A stretch of DNA of 64,000 bases. Source: CAVYTF01 sp963771435 (GTDB lineage Bacteria > Bacteroidota > Bacteroidia > Chitinophagales > Chitinophagaceae). Below the pieces are notes generated by a model. It was not told the DNA's origin. It searched no databases and saw only the letters and a program-made list of their open reading frames with translations. The stretch is taken from positions 248,001-312,000 of the forward strand of contig CAVYTF010000009.1 in NCBI GenBank assembly GCA_963771435.1, written 5' to 3'. A program made the position numbers and the translations under genes. Positions 34,382 to 43,802 of the stretch are shown here, piece by piece. How positions within the stretch are numbered: position 1 is the first letter of the stretch; every line of letters begins with the position of its first letter.

Positions 34382-34491
34382 ACCGTATTTTCACGGTATT
34401 TTTTACCGTATTTATACGGTATCGGTTACCGTATTTTCACGGTATTCTTTACCGTATAAATACGGTACGAATTGCCGTATTTATACGGTAT
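34382..34491. repeat. Array of five 18-bp palindromes with 5-bp spacers (23-bp period)
   Basis: Units at 34382, 34405, 34428, 34451 and 34474 are variants of ACCGTATTTATACGGTAT; the spacers (TTTTT, CGGTT, TCTTT, GAATT) are not conserved. Differences inside the units mostly leave both arms pairing. The array lies in the 412-bp gap between the membrane protein gene and a plus-strand exported protein; the remaining bases show nothing else. Confidence 0.9.
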
Positions 34492-34680
34492 TTAGATATA
34501 AATAGACCTGAAAACACCCACACGACTCGTTCTGGAAAATATAATGAAAGCTGCTGTTTTAATAAAGATGAGCTAAAAATAAAACTTATCCTGATCGCCA
34601 AAATTAAATTTGTGGTTTTTATTTTATGCAAGCCTTGTACTCTGGGAACAATTATTATTTTCGGCGAAATTTATCATTAA

Positions 34681-35241
34681 ATGAAAAAATATTTCCTCCC
34701 CTTACTGTTTATGTTTTCAGTTGGCGCTAAAGCGCAATTTGGCAGCCTTCCTATCCAAAACGATCTTAGCAGGGCGCTGGCAAGGGTGCTGGCAGATTAT
34801 CCAAATCATTTCAACAATATCAAAGGCTCCATTATCGATCAGGGGGTGCAGAACACTGATTATGCCTGTAGCGTAATTATTCAAGGAGCAGATTCAAGTG
34901 TTGTGACAAGGATAGGTACGGAGCAGGATAGTGTGTATACGTGGAAATGTGTGCTGCTGCAAACCGATGATGAGAACAAAGCCAAAGCTAAGTTTCATGA
35001 ATACTTCAACCATATAAAGCCAACGGTGGCTTCAGTACATTATAACAGAATAGAACTTAAAGGAGAATATGAGGCGCCGGATGACAATAAAAAGTTCGCT
35101 ACCATCCTTTTTACCCCAAAGCCTGAATCAGACTTTTTGGAAAATGTGGTGGTTGACCTTTCCATGCAATACCTAACAGGGTTAGGCTGGCAGGTATCTG
35201 TTAGTGTGTATGCAAGTAAGGAGTATGGGATGAATAATTAA
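34681..35241 (+). CDS. Unknown exported protein
   Basis: A 186-residue protein with a clear signal peptide (MKKYFLPLLFMFSVGAKAQF, cleavage after AKA). The mature part is mixed alpha/beta with SRALARVLADYPNHFNNIKG and a C-terminal VVVDLSMQYLTGLGWQVSV strand. Such small secreted proteins are common in Chitinophagaceae; I know no function. It ends 20 bp before the convergent amylase gene. Confidence 0.65.
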   Translation: MKKYFLPLLFMFSVGAKAQFGSLPIQNDLSRALARVLADYPNHFNNIKGSIIDQGVQNTDYACSVIIQGADSSVVTRIGTEQDSVYTWKCVLLQTDDENKAKAKFHEYFNHIKPTVASVHYNRIELKGEYEAPDDNKKFATILFTPKPESDFLENVVVDLSMQYLTGLGWQVSVSVYASKEYGMNN

Positions 35242-35260
35242 TTGCCTGTAATTGATCATC

Positions 35261-36622
35261 TCAATAAGAATAAACCTTGTATCCCCAAGGCTTAAGTTTG
35301 AAAGCCTCTTTATTGGTCAGTTGTTCTTTGCTCCCTGTAAAAAGATTGGTAGGCGTGCCTAAAATAGTGGCTCCCGCAAAAGCAAATGACTGCATTTTAT
35401 TACTAAGATTAAGTAAGACCAACACCTTTTTTCCATTTGCTTCGCGGAGGAAGGCATAGATGGCGGCATCATTTGTTGACTTTAGTTTTGTAAAAGAGGC
35501 GTTGGCTGCAAGGGCAGCGTTTTGCTTGCGCAACTTTAGTAAGGCCTTATAAAATGACGCACGGGAATAGTTTTTAAAGACAATAGTATCCTTATCAAAG
35601 AAGCGGATGGCGCGCAGAATGGGTTCTTCCTGGCCGCTGTATATCAGGGGCACGCTTCTGCCTATAGTTTGTGTAAGTACAGCAAATGGGGCATGGCTTG
35701 CGCCGGGGGTAGTACCAAAGTCTGCCTTATTCCAGCTGTTTTCGTCATGGTCGCTGGTGAAATACATTTTTAGAGCGTTGGGTGGGAAGGTATTGTCCAG
35801 CTTTGCAAGGGCGCTGTCAATAGCAAAGGCAGGGCGCTGACCAGCAGCTACCAGTTTCATCATATTGAATTCACTCCAGGTATAATCTGCATCAAAGCCT
35901 GCTTCGGGCAGAGAGGGGTCGTCGCCTTCAGCAAGCATGAATATATTTTTCTCGCTTTTAAGAATAGGGATGCATCTTTTCCAAAAGGAGGTTGGAGGGC
36001 CGGTTGCTACATCGCAGCGGAAGCCGTCTATACCTGTCTTCTCTATCCAGAACTGCATGGCAGCGATCATACTGTCCTGCATTTCCATGTTGTCATAGTT
36101 GAGTTTGCGGGTATCAGTCCAGTCAAAGGGGGAGACGAATTTACCTGCACTGTCCTTTACAAAGAAATTGGGGTGTTTTGTAAGCCAGTAATTATCTGCC
36201 CCGGTATGGTTGGGCACCCAGTCAATAATAACCTTAAAGCCCATAGAGTGGCAATCAATGACAAGGTCTCTCCAGTCCTGCATAGTGCCGAACTCAGGAT
36301 TGATGGCCTGGTAATCGGCGACGGCATAATAGCTGCCGAGGGAGCCCTTGCGGTCGGTTTTACTGATGGGGTTGATAGGCATGAACCAAAGGGTTTGCAC
36401 ACCCATTGCTTTGAGGCGGGGCAGACTCTTCTCAAAGGCTTTGAAGGTGCCCTCGGGGGTGTACTGGCGCACATTTACTTCATAGATGTTGCCCTGCATT
36501 ATCCAGGCGGGGTGGCCATCTATTGTGGGTGCAGGGGAGGCAGGGGTTTGAGCATATGAGGACTGAGATATACTTAAAGAGAGTAAGGCGAGGACCAGAA
36601 AGGCGGTTTGTTTATTATGCAT
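35261..36622 (-). CDS. Alpha-amylase family (GH13) glycosidase, exported
   Basis: A 453-residue protein with a signal peptide (about 1-24, ending SYAQ). The four GH13 regions are present: DWVPNH (region I), GFRCDVA with the nucleophile aspartate (II), MLAEGD with the acid/base glutamate (III) and FTSDHDEN (IV). The N-terminal IYEVNVRQYTPEGTF block and the C-terminal beta domain fit the family. It should cleave alpha-glucans in the periplasm or outside. No susCD genes are nearby. Upstream lies a composite dispersed repeat. Confidence 0.93.
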   Translation of the reverse strand: MHNKQTAFLVLALLSLSISQSSYAQTPASPAPTIDGHPAWIMQGNIYEVNVRQYTPEGTFKAFEKSLPRLKAMGVQTLWFMPINPISKTDRKGSLGSYYAVADYQAINPEFGTMQDWRDLVIDCHSMGFKVIIDWVPNHTGADNYWLTKHPNFFVKDSAGKFVSPFDWTDTRKLNYDNMEMQDSMIAAMQFWIEKTGIDGFRCDVATGPPTSFWKRCIPILKSEKNIFMLAEGDDPSLPEAGFDADYTWSEFNMMKLVAAGQRPAFAIDSALAKLDNTFPPNALKMYFTSDHDENSWNKADFGTTPGASHAPFAVLTQTIGRSVPLIYSGQEEPILRAIRFFDKDTIVFKNYSRASFYKALLKLRKQNAALAANASFTKLKSTNDAAIYAFLREANGKKVLVLLNLSNKMQSFAFAGATILGTPTNLFTGSKEQLTNKEAFKLKPWGYKVYSY

Positions 36623-36709
36623 GGCTATCGTTTAAGTACATAAAGCTATTTCAAAAAGGGATATGAGCAAACTTATTATTGTTGTCGGAGCAGAAAAGGC
36701 GAGACACGG

Positions 36710-36898
36710 CATATGGCTGGAACGGCTTTGGGTGGGAGTTGGATGGGCTTTAGGTGGGCTTTGAGTGGGAGTAACATCTCTATAAGGTCTCTATAAAGTC
36801 TCTATAAGGTCTCTATAAGGATAGGGAAATGATAGTTGGAAATGAAGAAAAGAGGAGGTTGGTTGCAATATAGTTTAAAGTTGGTTGGCGGCAAAAAT
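36710..36898 (+). repeat. Dispersed composite repeat, copy 2
   Basis: GGGCTTTGGGTGGG-type units are followed by four 11-bp CTCTATAAGGT units and a tail ending GTTGGTTGGCGGCAAAA. Positions 36754-36820 equal the reverse complement of 12513-12579. The tail is shared with copy 3 at 60250-60286. Confidence 0.87.
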
Positions 36899-37156
36899 TA
36901 GTTTTTCCTGATGTAGTTTTTGAACCACGAAGGCGCAAAGACACAAAGGGACACTAAGTTTCTTATGGATCTTGCTGATCTGCACGGATAAAGGAGATGG
37001 TTTAAGGGGTAGAAAATTAGGCTGTATACAAGTAATTAAATTATTTTTGAAATAAATGTATTTTTACCCAACCCTTTTATGGTTTTGGAAGTATATGCAG
37101 GAAATTATTCTTTAGTAAAACATATTTACCTTTTTAAAAACAATAAAAATAAGTTT
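36899..37156. other. Rest of the intergenic region before the LRR gene
   Basis: Contains CCACGAAGGCGCAAAGACACAAAGG near 36926, a degenerate intergenic repeat type I know from many bacterial genomes, and an AT-rich stretch with a promoter-like motif. No RNA gene or small ORF is evident. Confidence 0.4.
37042..37049 (+). promoter_or_regulatory. Candidate -7 promoter element of the LRR gene
   Basis: TATTTTTG matches TAnnTTTG and lies about 108 bp before the ATG. No convincing -33 element is seen, so this is tentative. Confidence 0.35.
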
Positions 37157-37906
37157 ATGAAAAAAGCTCTACTCTTTCTTTTGGTTGCTGCGTGTGTTTG
37201 TAAAGCAACGGGCAGCTTTGGGCAAGTGAACACAGCAGATTCTCTTGCCTTGGTGGATATATATAATAATTATGGCGGCGCTAACTGGACCAATAATAGC
37301 GGATGGTTAGATGGACCCGTTAGCGTTTGGCATGGTATAACGCTTGATGCAACCGGAACAAGGGTTACAGGATTAGCGCTTAGTAATAATAATTTAACAG
37401 GAGGGAGCATACCACCATCAATAGCGAACCTTACTGCTTTAGAGGGCTTAGAATTAGGTAATTGCCAACTGACCGGCACCATACCGTCATTTTTTGAAAA
37501 TCTAACAAGCTTTGGGTATATAGATCTAAGCAATAATCAGTTAACCGGTACCATACCATCCTATTTTGTAAATCTAACAGGCTTAGGTTATTTATATTTA
37601 AACAATAACCAATTTACTGGTACCATACCATCAGCAATAGGAAACCTAACAAACCTGATGGCTCTATCTTTAAACAATAATCAATTAACTGACAGTATAC
37701 CGGCATCAATTGGAAATTGTACAAATTTGGGTAATTTATATTTAGACAATAATCAACTAAGCGGCAGTATTCCAGCATCCTTAGGAAATTTTTCAGACAT
37801 AGAGAATATAGGGCTGTCCAATAATCAATTAACCGGTAGTATATCAGCATCTTTAGGCAATTCACAATCACAATTAAAAATTTTATCCTTATACCATAAT
37901 TCTTAA
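37157..37906 (+). pseudogene. Leucine-rich-repeat T9SS protein, N-terminal part (frameshifted)
   Basis: Start chosen at the ATG of 37157, giving a signal peptide (MKKALLFLLVAACVCKATGSFGQ); the frame is open further upstream but that part is not signal-like. After a plant-type LRR N-cap (DSLALVDIYNNYGGANW) come eight or more 24-residue repeats with LxLxNNQLTGxIP consensus. The frame stops at 37906 in the middle of a repeat, while the next frame continues at LTQLLLDSNQLSG, so a single base has been lost near 37903. The intact protein would have about 847 residues. Confidence 0.8.
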
Positions 37907-37911
37907 CGCAG

Positions 37912-39699
37912 TTGCTATTAGACAGTAACCAGTTAAGCGGCAGTTTGCCATATAACTTGGGAAGCCAGGGCGACTTACAGGTTTTAAATCTAAGCAATAA
38001 CCAATTAAGCGGCAGCATACCATCAGCGATAGGAAATTACGGTACCGAAATAATAGATGTAGATCTAAGTAATAATCAATTAAGCGGCAGCATCCCCTCA
38101 ACTATAGATCTTCTTACAGGTTTACTCCGTTTAAATTTAAGCGGCAATATGCTGAGCGGGACTGTGCCTACTATTACTGACGGTACCCATGGTGCTTTTC
38201 AACTTGCTATTGGCAATAATGAATTTACATTCAATGGCATGGAGGACGTTGCTGAAAAAGTTCTCGATGCTAATGATTCTTATTCCCCACAAGCCTTTAT
38301 ACCCCTGCATTATAACGGCGGGCAGTATTCTGTTTCGGCTGGGGGTACATTAAGTAACAATACTTATAACTGGTATAAAGACGGAACTTTAGTAGCGACA
38401 ATTGTTGGGGATTCTACATTCACGCCTAGCATTTCAGGTAATTATGCGGTAGCTGTTACAAATTCAATAGTTACTAATCCTGCCTATGTCGGTACCGATC
38501 TGATCTTGTATAGCGATTCTATAAAGGTTGTATTAGATTCTTTGAACATCATGCCCGACCATCCTCTTGTTGAATATGCTAACCGCCAAAATATCAATGC
38601 CAATGGCTGGACAGATTATTATTGGGATAATAATACACCGGCTGATCTTAATGATGATACTTTGCTGTTATCGTTAAACACAAACGGACAAAACATTGGT
38701 AGCATTGGTGATGGGACTTTTGCTGTGAAGCTGGCAGCTACGGCGGGTGCAGGAAGCAATACAGGTATTGATATTACGAATCCATTAGTCACGAACCCTT
38801 CGGGCTTTTGGGTGATGAACAGGTATTGGCTGGTGACGCCTACTACAGAACCAACAGCGAGTGTGGGGGTTAGGTTTTATTATAATAACCAGGATCTGGC
38901 TGATGTGAACGGCTCTTATCCCAACCATGACCTGACAAATCAAAAGCTTATTTTTTATAAAGCGATCGGCGGCAATCCTGACCCTACAACTAACCTTGCG
39001 GGGGCAACGGGCTTAATAAGCATCATGCCTTCTACTTATGCAAGCGACACTACATGGACGTATCACGAGCTGACAGATACAACACAATATGCAGAGTTTA
39101 GCGTGGCGAGTTTCTCAGGCGGTGGCGGTGGCGGCACGGGGAATGATGAGGCGTTGCCGATAAAATTGTTGAGCTTTAGTGCTACAAAAGAGGGTAATCA
39201 GAATTTGTTGCAATGGACCACTACACAGGAAATAAACAGTAGCTATTTTACTGTTGAGAGAAGTGGTGATGGGGTGAGTTTTACAGGCATTGGGCAAATA
39301 AATGCTGTTGGGAACAGCAGTGTGGCTAAGAATTATTCGTTGGTTGATGCTAAGCCGGTTAGTGGGCTGAATTATTACCGGTTGAAGATGATGGATAAAG
39401 ACGGGGAGTTTAGCTATAGTTTAGTTAGAACAATTAATGAATCAATAAGTTTTGTGGTGAGTATTTATCCTAACCCGGTGCAGAATAAGCTGAACCTTAG
39501 TTTTAATAGTGATAAGGCAGAGGAGGTGCAGGTGGTGGTTGTTGATAATGGGGGGAAGGTTGTTGCTGAGCAACAGGTGGAAATTGTGGCGGGGGCATCG
39601 ACGCAGGGTATTAATGTGAGTGGGTTGAGCAGCGGGGAGTATTATGTGAGGGTGGTTAGCAGCGGTGGGGAGATGGAGCAGAGGTTTGTGAAGGAGTAG
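37912..39699 (+). pseudogene. Leucine-rich-repeat T9SS protein, C-terminal part (frameshifted)
   Basis: This frame resumes the LRR ladder (three to four more repeats, SNNQLSGSIP), then a beta-sandwich region of about 350 residues with an Ig-like segment, a GGGGGG linker, a fibronectin-like WTTTQEINSSYFTVERSGDG domain, and the T9SS C-terminal sorting domain (VSIYPNPVQNKLNLSF ... YYVRVVSSGGEMEQRFVKE). It would be exported across the outer membrane and attached to the cell surface, with LRRs as binding surface. It lacks its own signal peptide. Confidence 0.8.
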
Positions 39700-39752
39700 G
39701 AAAGTTGGTAGTTGATAGTTGGTGGTTGGTGGTTGGTGGGAAATATGTTGTT

Positions 39753-40802
39753 TTATGCGAGGCCGTTGCTTTTCATCATGAGGTTGGATAGTTTCCATAT
39801 AAGGCGGGCGGCTACATTTACGTCTGTGCTGCCATCTCCAATGCCTACTTCTACTAAATCGAAGCCGATGAGCTTTCTTCCGCTCTCTACGATCTTCTTG
39901 AACAAGTACAGTACCTGCTCACTTTGAAAGCCACCGATGGCGGGGGTTCCACTGTTGGGGCAAAGTTTGGGATCGAGGCCATCTACATCGAGGCTGATAT
40001 AAACTGACTGCGGCAAATGATCGATAATAGATGCAGCGATAGTTCCCCATCCCTGCCCTTCATACATCTTTTCCTTGATCTGCTGGTCAAAATAGGCGAT
40101 CACTTTATAGTCGCTGTTACAGATATAATCCCATTCTTCTTCGCAGTATTCACGAATGCCAATTTGGACCAGCTTTTCTATTCCCGGGACATCCTGAAGG
40201 GCATTATACATGACTGATGCGTTGGAGTAAAGAAAGCCGTTGTAGGCTTTGCGGAGGTCGCAGTGGGCATCTACCTGGAGAACGCCAAAACTGCCGTGTT
40301 TCTCTTCGAGCGCTTTGAAAAAGCCCAGGGACACACTGCTATCGCCGCCAATGAGCCCTACTAATTTGTTATGCTCCAGCAAATCTTTTGTTTGGTTGTA
40401 AACCCAGTCATTAAGCATGGCGCCGCCTTCGTTTATCTCTTTTATACTCTTGTTCATAAACTTATTGGCGGACAGATCTTCCTCCTTGGCAATGTAGCCT
40501 AAGTATAATTCGGCTTCGCGGCGGAGATAATCGCTTTTGAGGAGTATCTTTTTATCTGCGAGACGCATAAAATATCCTTTGCGCCAGGCATTTGGGACAT
40601 CAGCATCAAAGATATCCACGTGCATGCTTGCCTTTAATATTTGCTCAGCGCAGCGGGAAGAGCCTGAGCGGCAGCTTGCTGTTACTTCCCACGGGACGGG
40701 CAGGAGGACAAGCTGTGCATCTTCTTCTTTGAAAGGTAAGCCATAGATGGTATTGTTGGGATTGCCCGCAGCATTGGGGTCAAACTTTGAAAGGTCGGTC
40801 AT
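39753..40802 (-). CDS. Arginase/agmatinase/formimidoylglutamase family protein
   Basis: A 349-residue ureohydrolase-fold protein. Of the manganese motifs, DAHCDLR and SLDVDGLDP are intact, but the first motif, normally GGDHS, reads GGDSS (about residue 154), so one metal-binding histidine is a serine. The C-terminal FDLVEVGIGDGSTDVNVAARL matches family members that normally end in DVNPxxD. Cytoplasmic. The exact substrate cannot be told; Bacteroidota proteins of this type are often annotated as formimidoylglutamase or agmatinase. No urea or histidine genes are adjacent. Confidence 0.85.
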   Translation of the reverse strand: MTDLSKFDPNAAGNPNNTIYGLPFKEEDAQLVLLPVPWEVTASCRSGSSRCAEQILKASMHVDIFDADVPNAWRKGYFMRLADKKILLKSDYLRREAELYLGYIAKEEDLSANKFMNKSIKEINEGGAMLNDWVYNQTKDLLEHNKLVGLIGGDSSVSLGFFKALEEKHGSFGVLQVDAHCDLRKAYNGFLYSNASVMYNALQDVPGIEKLVQIGIREYCEEEWDYICNSDYKVIAYFDQQIKEKMYEGQGWGTIAASIIDHLPQSVYISLDVDGLDPKLCPNSGTPAIGGFQSEQVLYLFKKIVESGRKLIGFDLVEVGIGDGSTDVNVAARLIWKLSNLMMKSNGLA

Positions 40803-40872
40803 TGCTCATCAATTATAAACAGGCAGCAAAGTAAAAGCTTTTTTTTATAAGGGGGTTGGGAGAGGGATCAAA

Positions 40873-40906
40873 TAAAAAGGAAAAAGGAAAAAGGAAAAAG
40901 GAAAAA
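40873..40906. repeat. AAAAAGG 7-bp tandem repeat
   Basis: About five copies of AAAAAGG in a row between the arginase-family gene and the IS110 element. Purine-only tract; no function apparent. Confidence 0.75.
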
Positions 40907-40997
40907 TGGAGGACATGTTAAAAGAGAATGCTTTTCTTCTTCTCCAAAATGTTTTCTATGACATAAAAAAGTGTTTTTAATTATTTATTACACATAT

Positions 40998-42047
40998 TTA
41001 TGCACATCTCCTGGTATAGTTTTGCTCAAATGATCTTTGATCTCTTATAACAGCAAATACCCGGTGAACCAGTTTATTCCTTACAGCATTTATAACACTC
41101 ATTTTATTTTTTCCTTCAGCTACTTTTCTTTCAAAATACAATTTTAATTCAGTGTCATTTTTGATAGCTGATAAAGCGCAAAGGTGTAATAGTTTTTTAA
41201 GTTTTTTATTTGCATAAGGGCTGACTCCCGCTTTAAACCTCACACTGGTACCTGATATTTTTTTAAACGGAACGATGCCACAATAACAGGCCAGCTCTTT
41301 TGCATTCCTGAAAGCAGTAAAGCCTTTTGTGTATGCAAGCAACGTTACGGCAGTAACAGAGCCTATGCCATTTACTGATCGCACCTGTTGGATTTTTTTG
41401 TTTAACAGTTCATCTGCCTGTACTGTTTTTAGTATCATCGTTTCAATAGCAATTTTGGTTTTTTGCAATGCAGTTAAAGCAGGCTTTTGTAGTTTTTCCA
41501 TAACTTTTGCATCCTCACTGCAACCGGCTTCTTTTAACTCATTAACAGGAACACTAAGTTGTGTAATAGCATTTACTACCCTGTCGCGTTGTGCAATAAG
41601 GTTTTTAATTTTTTCAATACTGCTGTCCACAGGCTGCCAGAGCTTCATTTGATCATTGTAGCGCAATGCATACCACGCTATTTTAATAGCAGCGCTTTTA
41701 TCATCGCTGCCCCGTTCAAAACCAGCTGCCTTTTTAATACGCAACGGCATTTCTACCCATAATTGAGCATTGCATCCTATCAGGTAATTTACCAGCCCGC
41801 TGTTATACAAACCGGTATACTCCATACAAAAAAGAGTTTCTGCCGTTACAGCAACATCATTCTCATACAACCATCTGGACATCTTTAAAAATCCTTCCCT
41901 GGTTTGAGAAAACTGTTGGTGAATAATTGTAGAATGGCCCTCGCCTTTCACAATGGCTGCATCAAAATAAGTCTTAGAAATGTCAATGCCCACAAAATTT
42001 TTTAATAACTTGCTCATGTCTTTACATTTTAAATATGAATGGATCAA
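40998..42047 (-). CDS. IS110-family transposase (DEDD type)
   Basis: A 349-residue transposase. The N-terminal RuvC-like DEDD domain shows FVGIDISKTYFDAAI (first Asp), FCMEYTGLYNSGLV (Glu) and GSDDKSAAIKIAWYA (the Asp pair). The C-terminal transposase_20 domain carries SVNGIGSVTAVTLLAYTKGF, LACYCGIVPFKKISGTS and a serine in GVSPYANKKLKKLL. All expected catalytic positions seem present, so it may be active. IS110 enzymes insert DNA guided by a bridge RNA made from the element's own non-coding end. Confidence 0.93.
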   Translation of the reverse strand: MIHSYLKCKDMSKLLKNFVGIDISKTYFDAAIVKGEGHSTIIHQQFSQTREGFLKMSRWLYENDVAVTAETLFCMEYTGLYNSGLVNYLIGCNAQLWVEMPLRIKKAAGFERGSDDKSAAIKIAWYALRYNDQMKLWQPVDSSIEKIKNLIAQRDRVVNAITQLSVPVNELKEAGCSEDAKVMEKLQKPALTALQKTKIAIETMILKTVQADELLNKKIQQVRSVNGIGSVTAVTLLAYTKGFTAFRNAKELACYCGIVPFKKISGTSVRFKAGVSPYANKKLKKLLHLCALSAIKNDTELKLYFERKVAEGKNKMSVINAVRNKLVHRVFAVIRDQRSFEQNYTRRCA

Positions 42048-42059
42048 CCTGAAATTTTG

Positions 42060-42200
42060 AACATATCATGACCTTGTAATGGGACTTTGATCCCTATTTT
42101 CTATTTGATGCCTGTTCAAAACAAACCAGCATAAGATTAGAACATTGCATAGGCCTTTCAAGCCTTGTCCTTCCATAATTCGCTTATGCTGGCAGGTTGG
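42060..42200 (-). ncRNA. Candidate bridge RNA of the IS110 element
   Basis: Upstream of the transposase start, CCAGCATAAG (42126-42135) and CTTATGCTGG (42183-42192) form a perfect 10-bp stem around 47 bases that contain a smaller AGGC/GCCT hairpin. Position, length and nested stem-loops are those of IS110 bridge RNAs. Exact ends and the guide loops are not assigned. Confidence 0.5.
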
Positions 42201-42230
42201 TTCATAAAATTAACTAATCAACATTTGAAT

Positions 42231-42497
42231 CTGAATTATAAAAGAAAAAAGAAGCAAAAAAGAAAAGTAATAATAGTAGTAGCCCTTTACTTAATTCTTT
42301 AAAGCAAATCTAAAGGTCTCTTCCGCATAGTTAATGAGCGCAGAGAAGAGAAACGCGGAAGGCGCGGAAAAGAGGAGTGAAAAAAAACGGAGTTTATGAA
42401 GAGCTAGAAGAATAGTTTGGAAGAATATAAAGAAGACTGGTTGCACAGATGGTATCTATCAATAAGACCTTTTAACTATTTTTGTTGAAACTAATAT
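42231..42497. other. Intergenic region before the LamG genes
   Basis: Holds a CGCAGAGAAGAGAAACGCGGAAGGCGCGGAAAAGAGG stretch (about 42340-42376), the reverse-oriented relative of the CCGCG-rich sequence near 5475. TATTTTTG at 42477-42484 matches the -7 consensus but lies only 13 bp before the start codon. Otherwise nothing recognised. Confidence 0.4.
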
Positions 42498-43778
42498 ATG
42501 AAAAAAATCTACATTCTTGTTTTTCTTGTTGCGTTTTCACTTGTTGTGCATGCACAATGTGATGATTGGCTGGATGTTGAGCAAGATTCTTCCGGAGTGC
42601 GGATAGGAGACCTGGATATCCCGGGAAACCAGGTGACCGTTGAAGCGATGTTCGACAGGACGGCAGTTTATGATGCTAATTTTTATGGTGGGGACCTTGT
42701 GTCAAAACATAATGACCCTACAGATGTAAATTATTTGCTGAGGCCAAACACTGCAGAAATAACAACGACAAACGGATTTTATATTACCCCTGTTGTTTGC
42801 AGCGTTGACACAGGAAAAACATATTATGCCGCTCTTGTTTATGACGGAGACAGCTTAAAGTTTTACAGGAACGGTTATTTATTGAGCGCTGTTGCTGCTT
42901 CTGGAGACCTGATACAAAATGACTGGATAACTACCATTGGGTCTACGGCTGCGCCAACCATTTATCCATCAGGATTTATAGGTTATATAAATGAAGTTCG
43001 CATCTGGAATGTAGCAAGGACAGAGGATTCATTAAGGAAATACATAAACACCCCTTTGCCTAACCCTACAGCACAACCGGGTTTATTGGCCTATTATGAG
43101 TTCAACAGTTTAACAAACCTGCAGGGTAACGCTGAATGGAACGGAACAATAAGGCGTTTTGCAACTGTTGATACTATCAACCCCACCTGTGCAGCATTTG
43201 TTGCTGATTCCTGCGGAATACTTACCCCATTGGCGCTGAAAGGTTTCCAGGGAACAATTGTAAGCCAATCAACGATACTATCGTGGACAACTTTTGATGA
43301 AGTAAACACTGCTTACAATGTAGTTGAAAGAAGCTATGATGGTTTGAACTTTGTTGCCCTAAAATCTTTACCTGCAAAAGGATCATCCGCACAGAATAAT
43401 TACCAGTTCACTGACTATCCTTCCTTTACAAATGCCAATGCTTTTTACCGATTAAAGTTTATGGATAAGGATGGAAAATATACTTACAGTAATACTTTGG
43501 TATTTCCATTGGGTAAACAAAAAGCAGGTGCTGTTACCCTGTTTCCTAACCCTGCCAGGAATTATGTGGAACTCACCTACAATTCAACTACATATGAAAC
43601 AACCACAATTGAGGTGACAGATATTTCAGGAAGGCCCGTAATGTCCCAAGCCGTTTCGACAACACCGGGAACAAATGGGGTTACGCTCAACTTTCAGAAC
43701 AAATTGCAAAGCGGGACTTATTTAATAGAGTTTGTTGTTAATGGGGAGAAAATGGTGAATAAAGTGATCTTAAAATAG
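42498..43778 (+). CDS. LamG-domain T9SS surface protein (first of tandem pair)
   Basis: A 426-residue secreted protein: signal peptide (MKKIYILVFLVAFSLVVHAQ), a concanavalin A-like/LamG domain (about 30-230, with YAALVYDGDSLKFYRNGYL and GYINEVRIWNVARTEDSLRKY), a short fibronectin-like segment (ILSWTTFDEVNTAYNVVERS), and a T9SS sorting domain from LFPNPARNYVELTY to the end. Predicted to be exposed on the surface and to bind carbohydrate or protein. The next gene is a close paralogue 24 bp downstream, so they are one operon. Confidence 0.87.
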   Translation: MKKIYILVFLVAFSLVVHAQCDDWLDVEQDSSGVRIGDLDIPGNQVTVEAMFDRTAVYDANFYGGDLVSKHNDPTDVNYLLRPNTAEITTTNGFYITPVVCSVDTGKTYYAALVYDGDSLKFYRNGYLLSAVAASGDLIQNDWITTIGSTAAPTIYPSGFIGYINEVRIWNVARTEDSLRKYINTPLPNPTAQPGLLAYYEFNSLTNLQGNAEWNGTIRRFATVDTINPTCAAFVADSCGILTPLALKGFQGTIVSQSTILSWTTFDEVNTAYNVVERSYDGLNFVALKSLPAKGSSAQNNYQFTDYPSFTNANAFYRLKFMDKDGKYTYSNTLVFPLGKQKAGAVTLFPNPARNYVELTYNSTTYETTTIEVTDISGRPVMSQAVSTTPGTNGVTLNFQNKLQSGTYLIEFVVNGEKMVNKVILK

Positions 43779-43802
43779 TTAATTTGCTTAAAACTAATAA
43801 TT

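Larger units (their letters stand above)
40930..42230 (-). mobile_element. IS110-family insertion sequence (ends approximate)
   Basis: Transposase gene plus a long non-coding stretch upstream of it with strong dyad symmetry, the layout of the IS110 group. No terminal inverted repeats or target duplication are visible, as expected for the family, so the ends are estimates. It lies between the arginase-family gene and two LamG genes. Confidence 0.72.

Noticed and set aside
34382..34491. CRISPR array
   Set aside because: Repeats are 18-bp palindromes and spacers only 5 bp; there are no cas genes in the window. The same holds for the arrays at 16072 and 26258.
36926..36957. Small RNA or regulatory site at the CACGAAGGCGCAAAG stretch
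   Set aside because: This degenerate sequence type occurs between genes in many bacteria and shows no hairpin or promoter here.
37079..37156. Upstream start of the LRR gene
   Set aside because: The extra 26 residues would hide a perfect signal peptide that starts at 37157.
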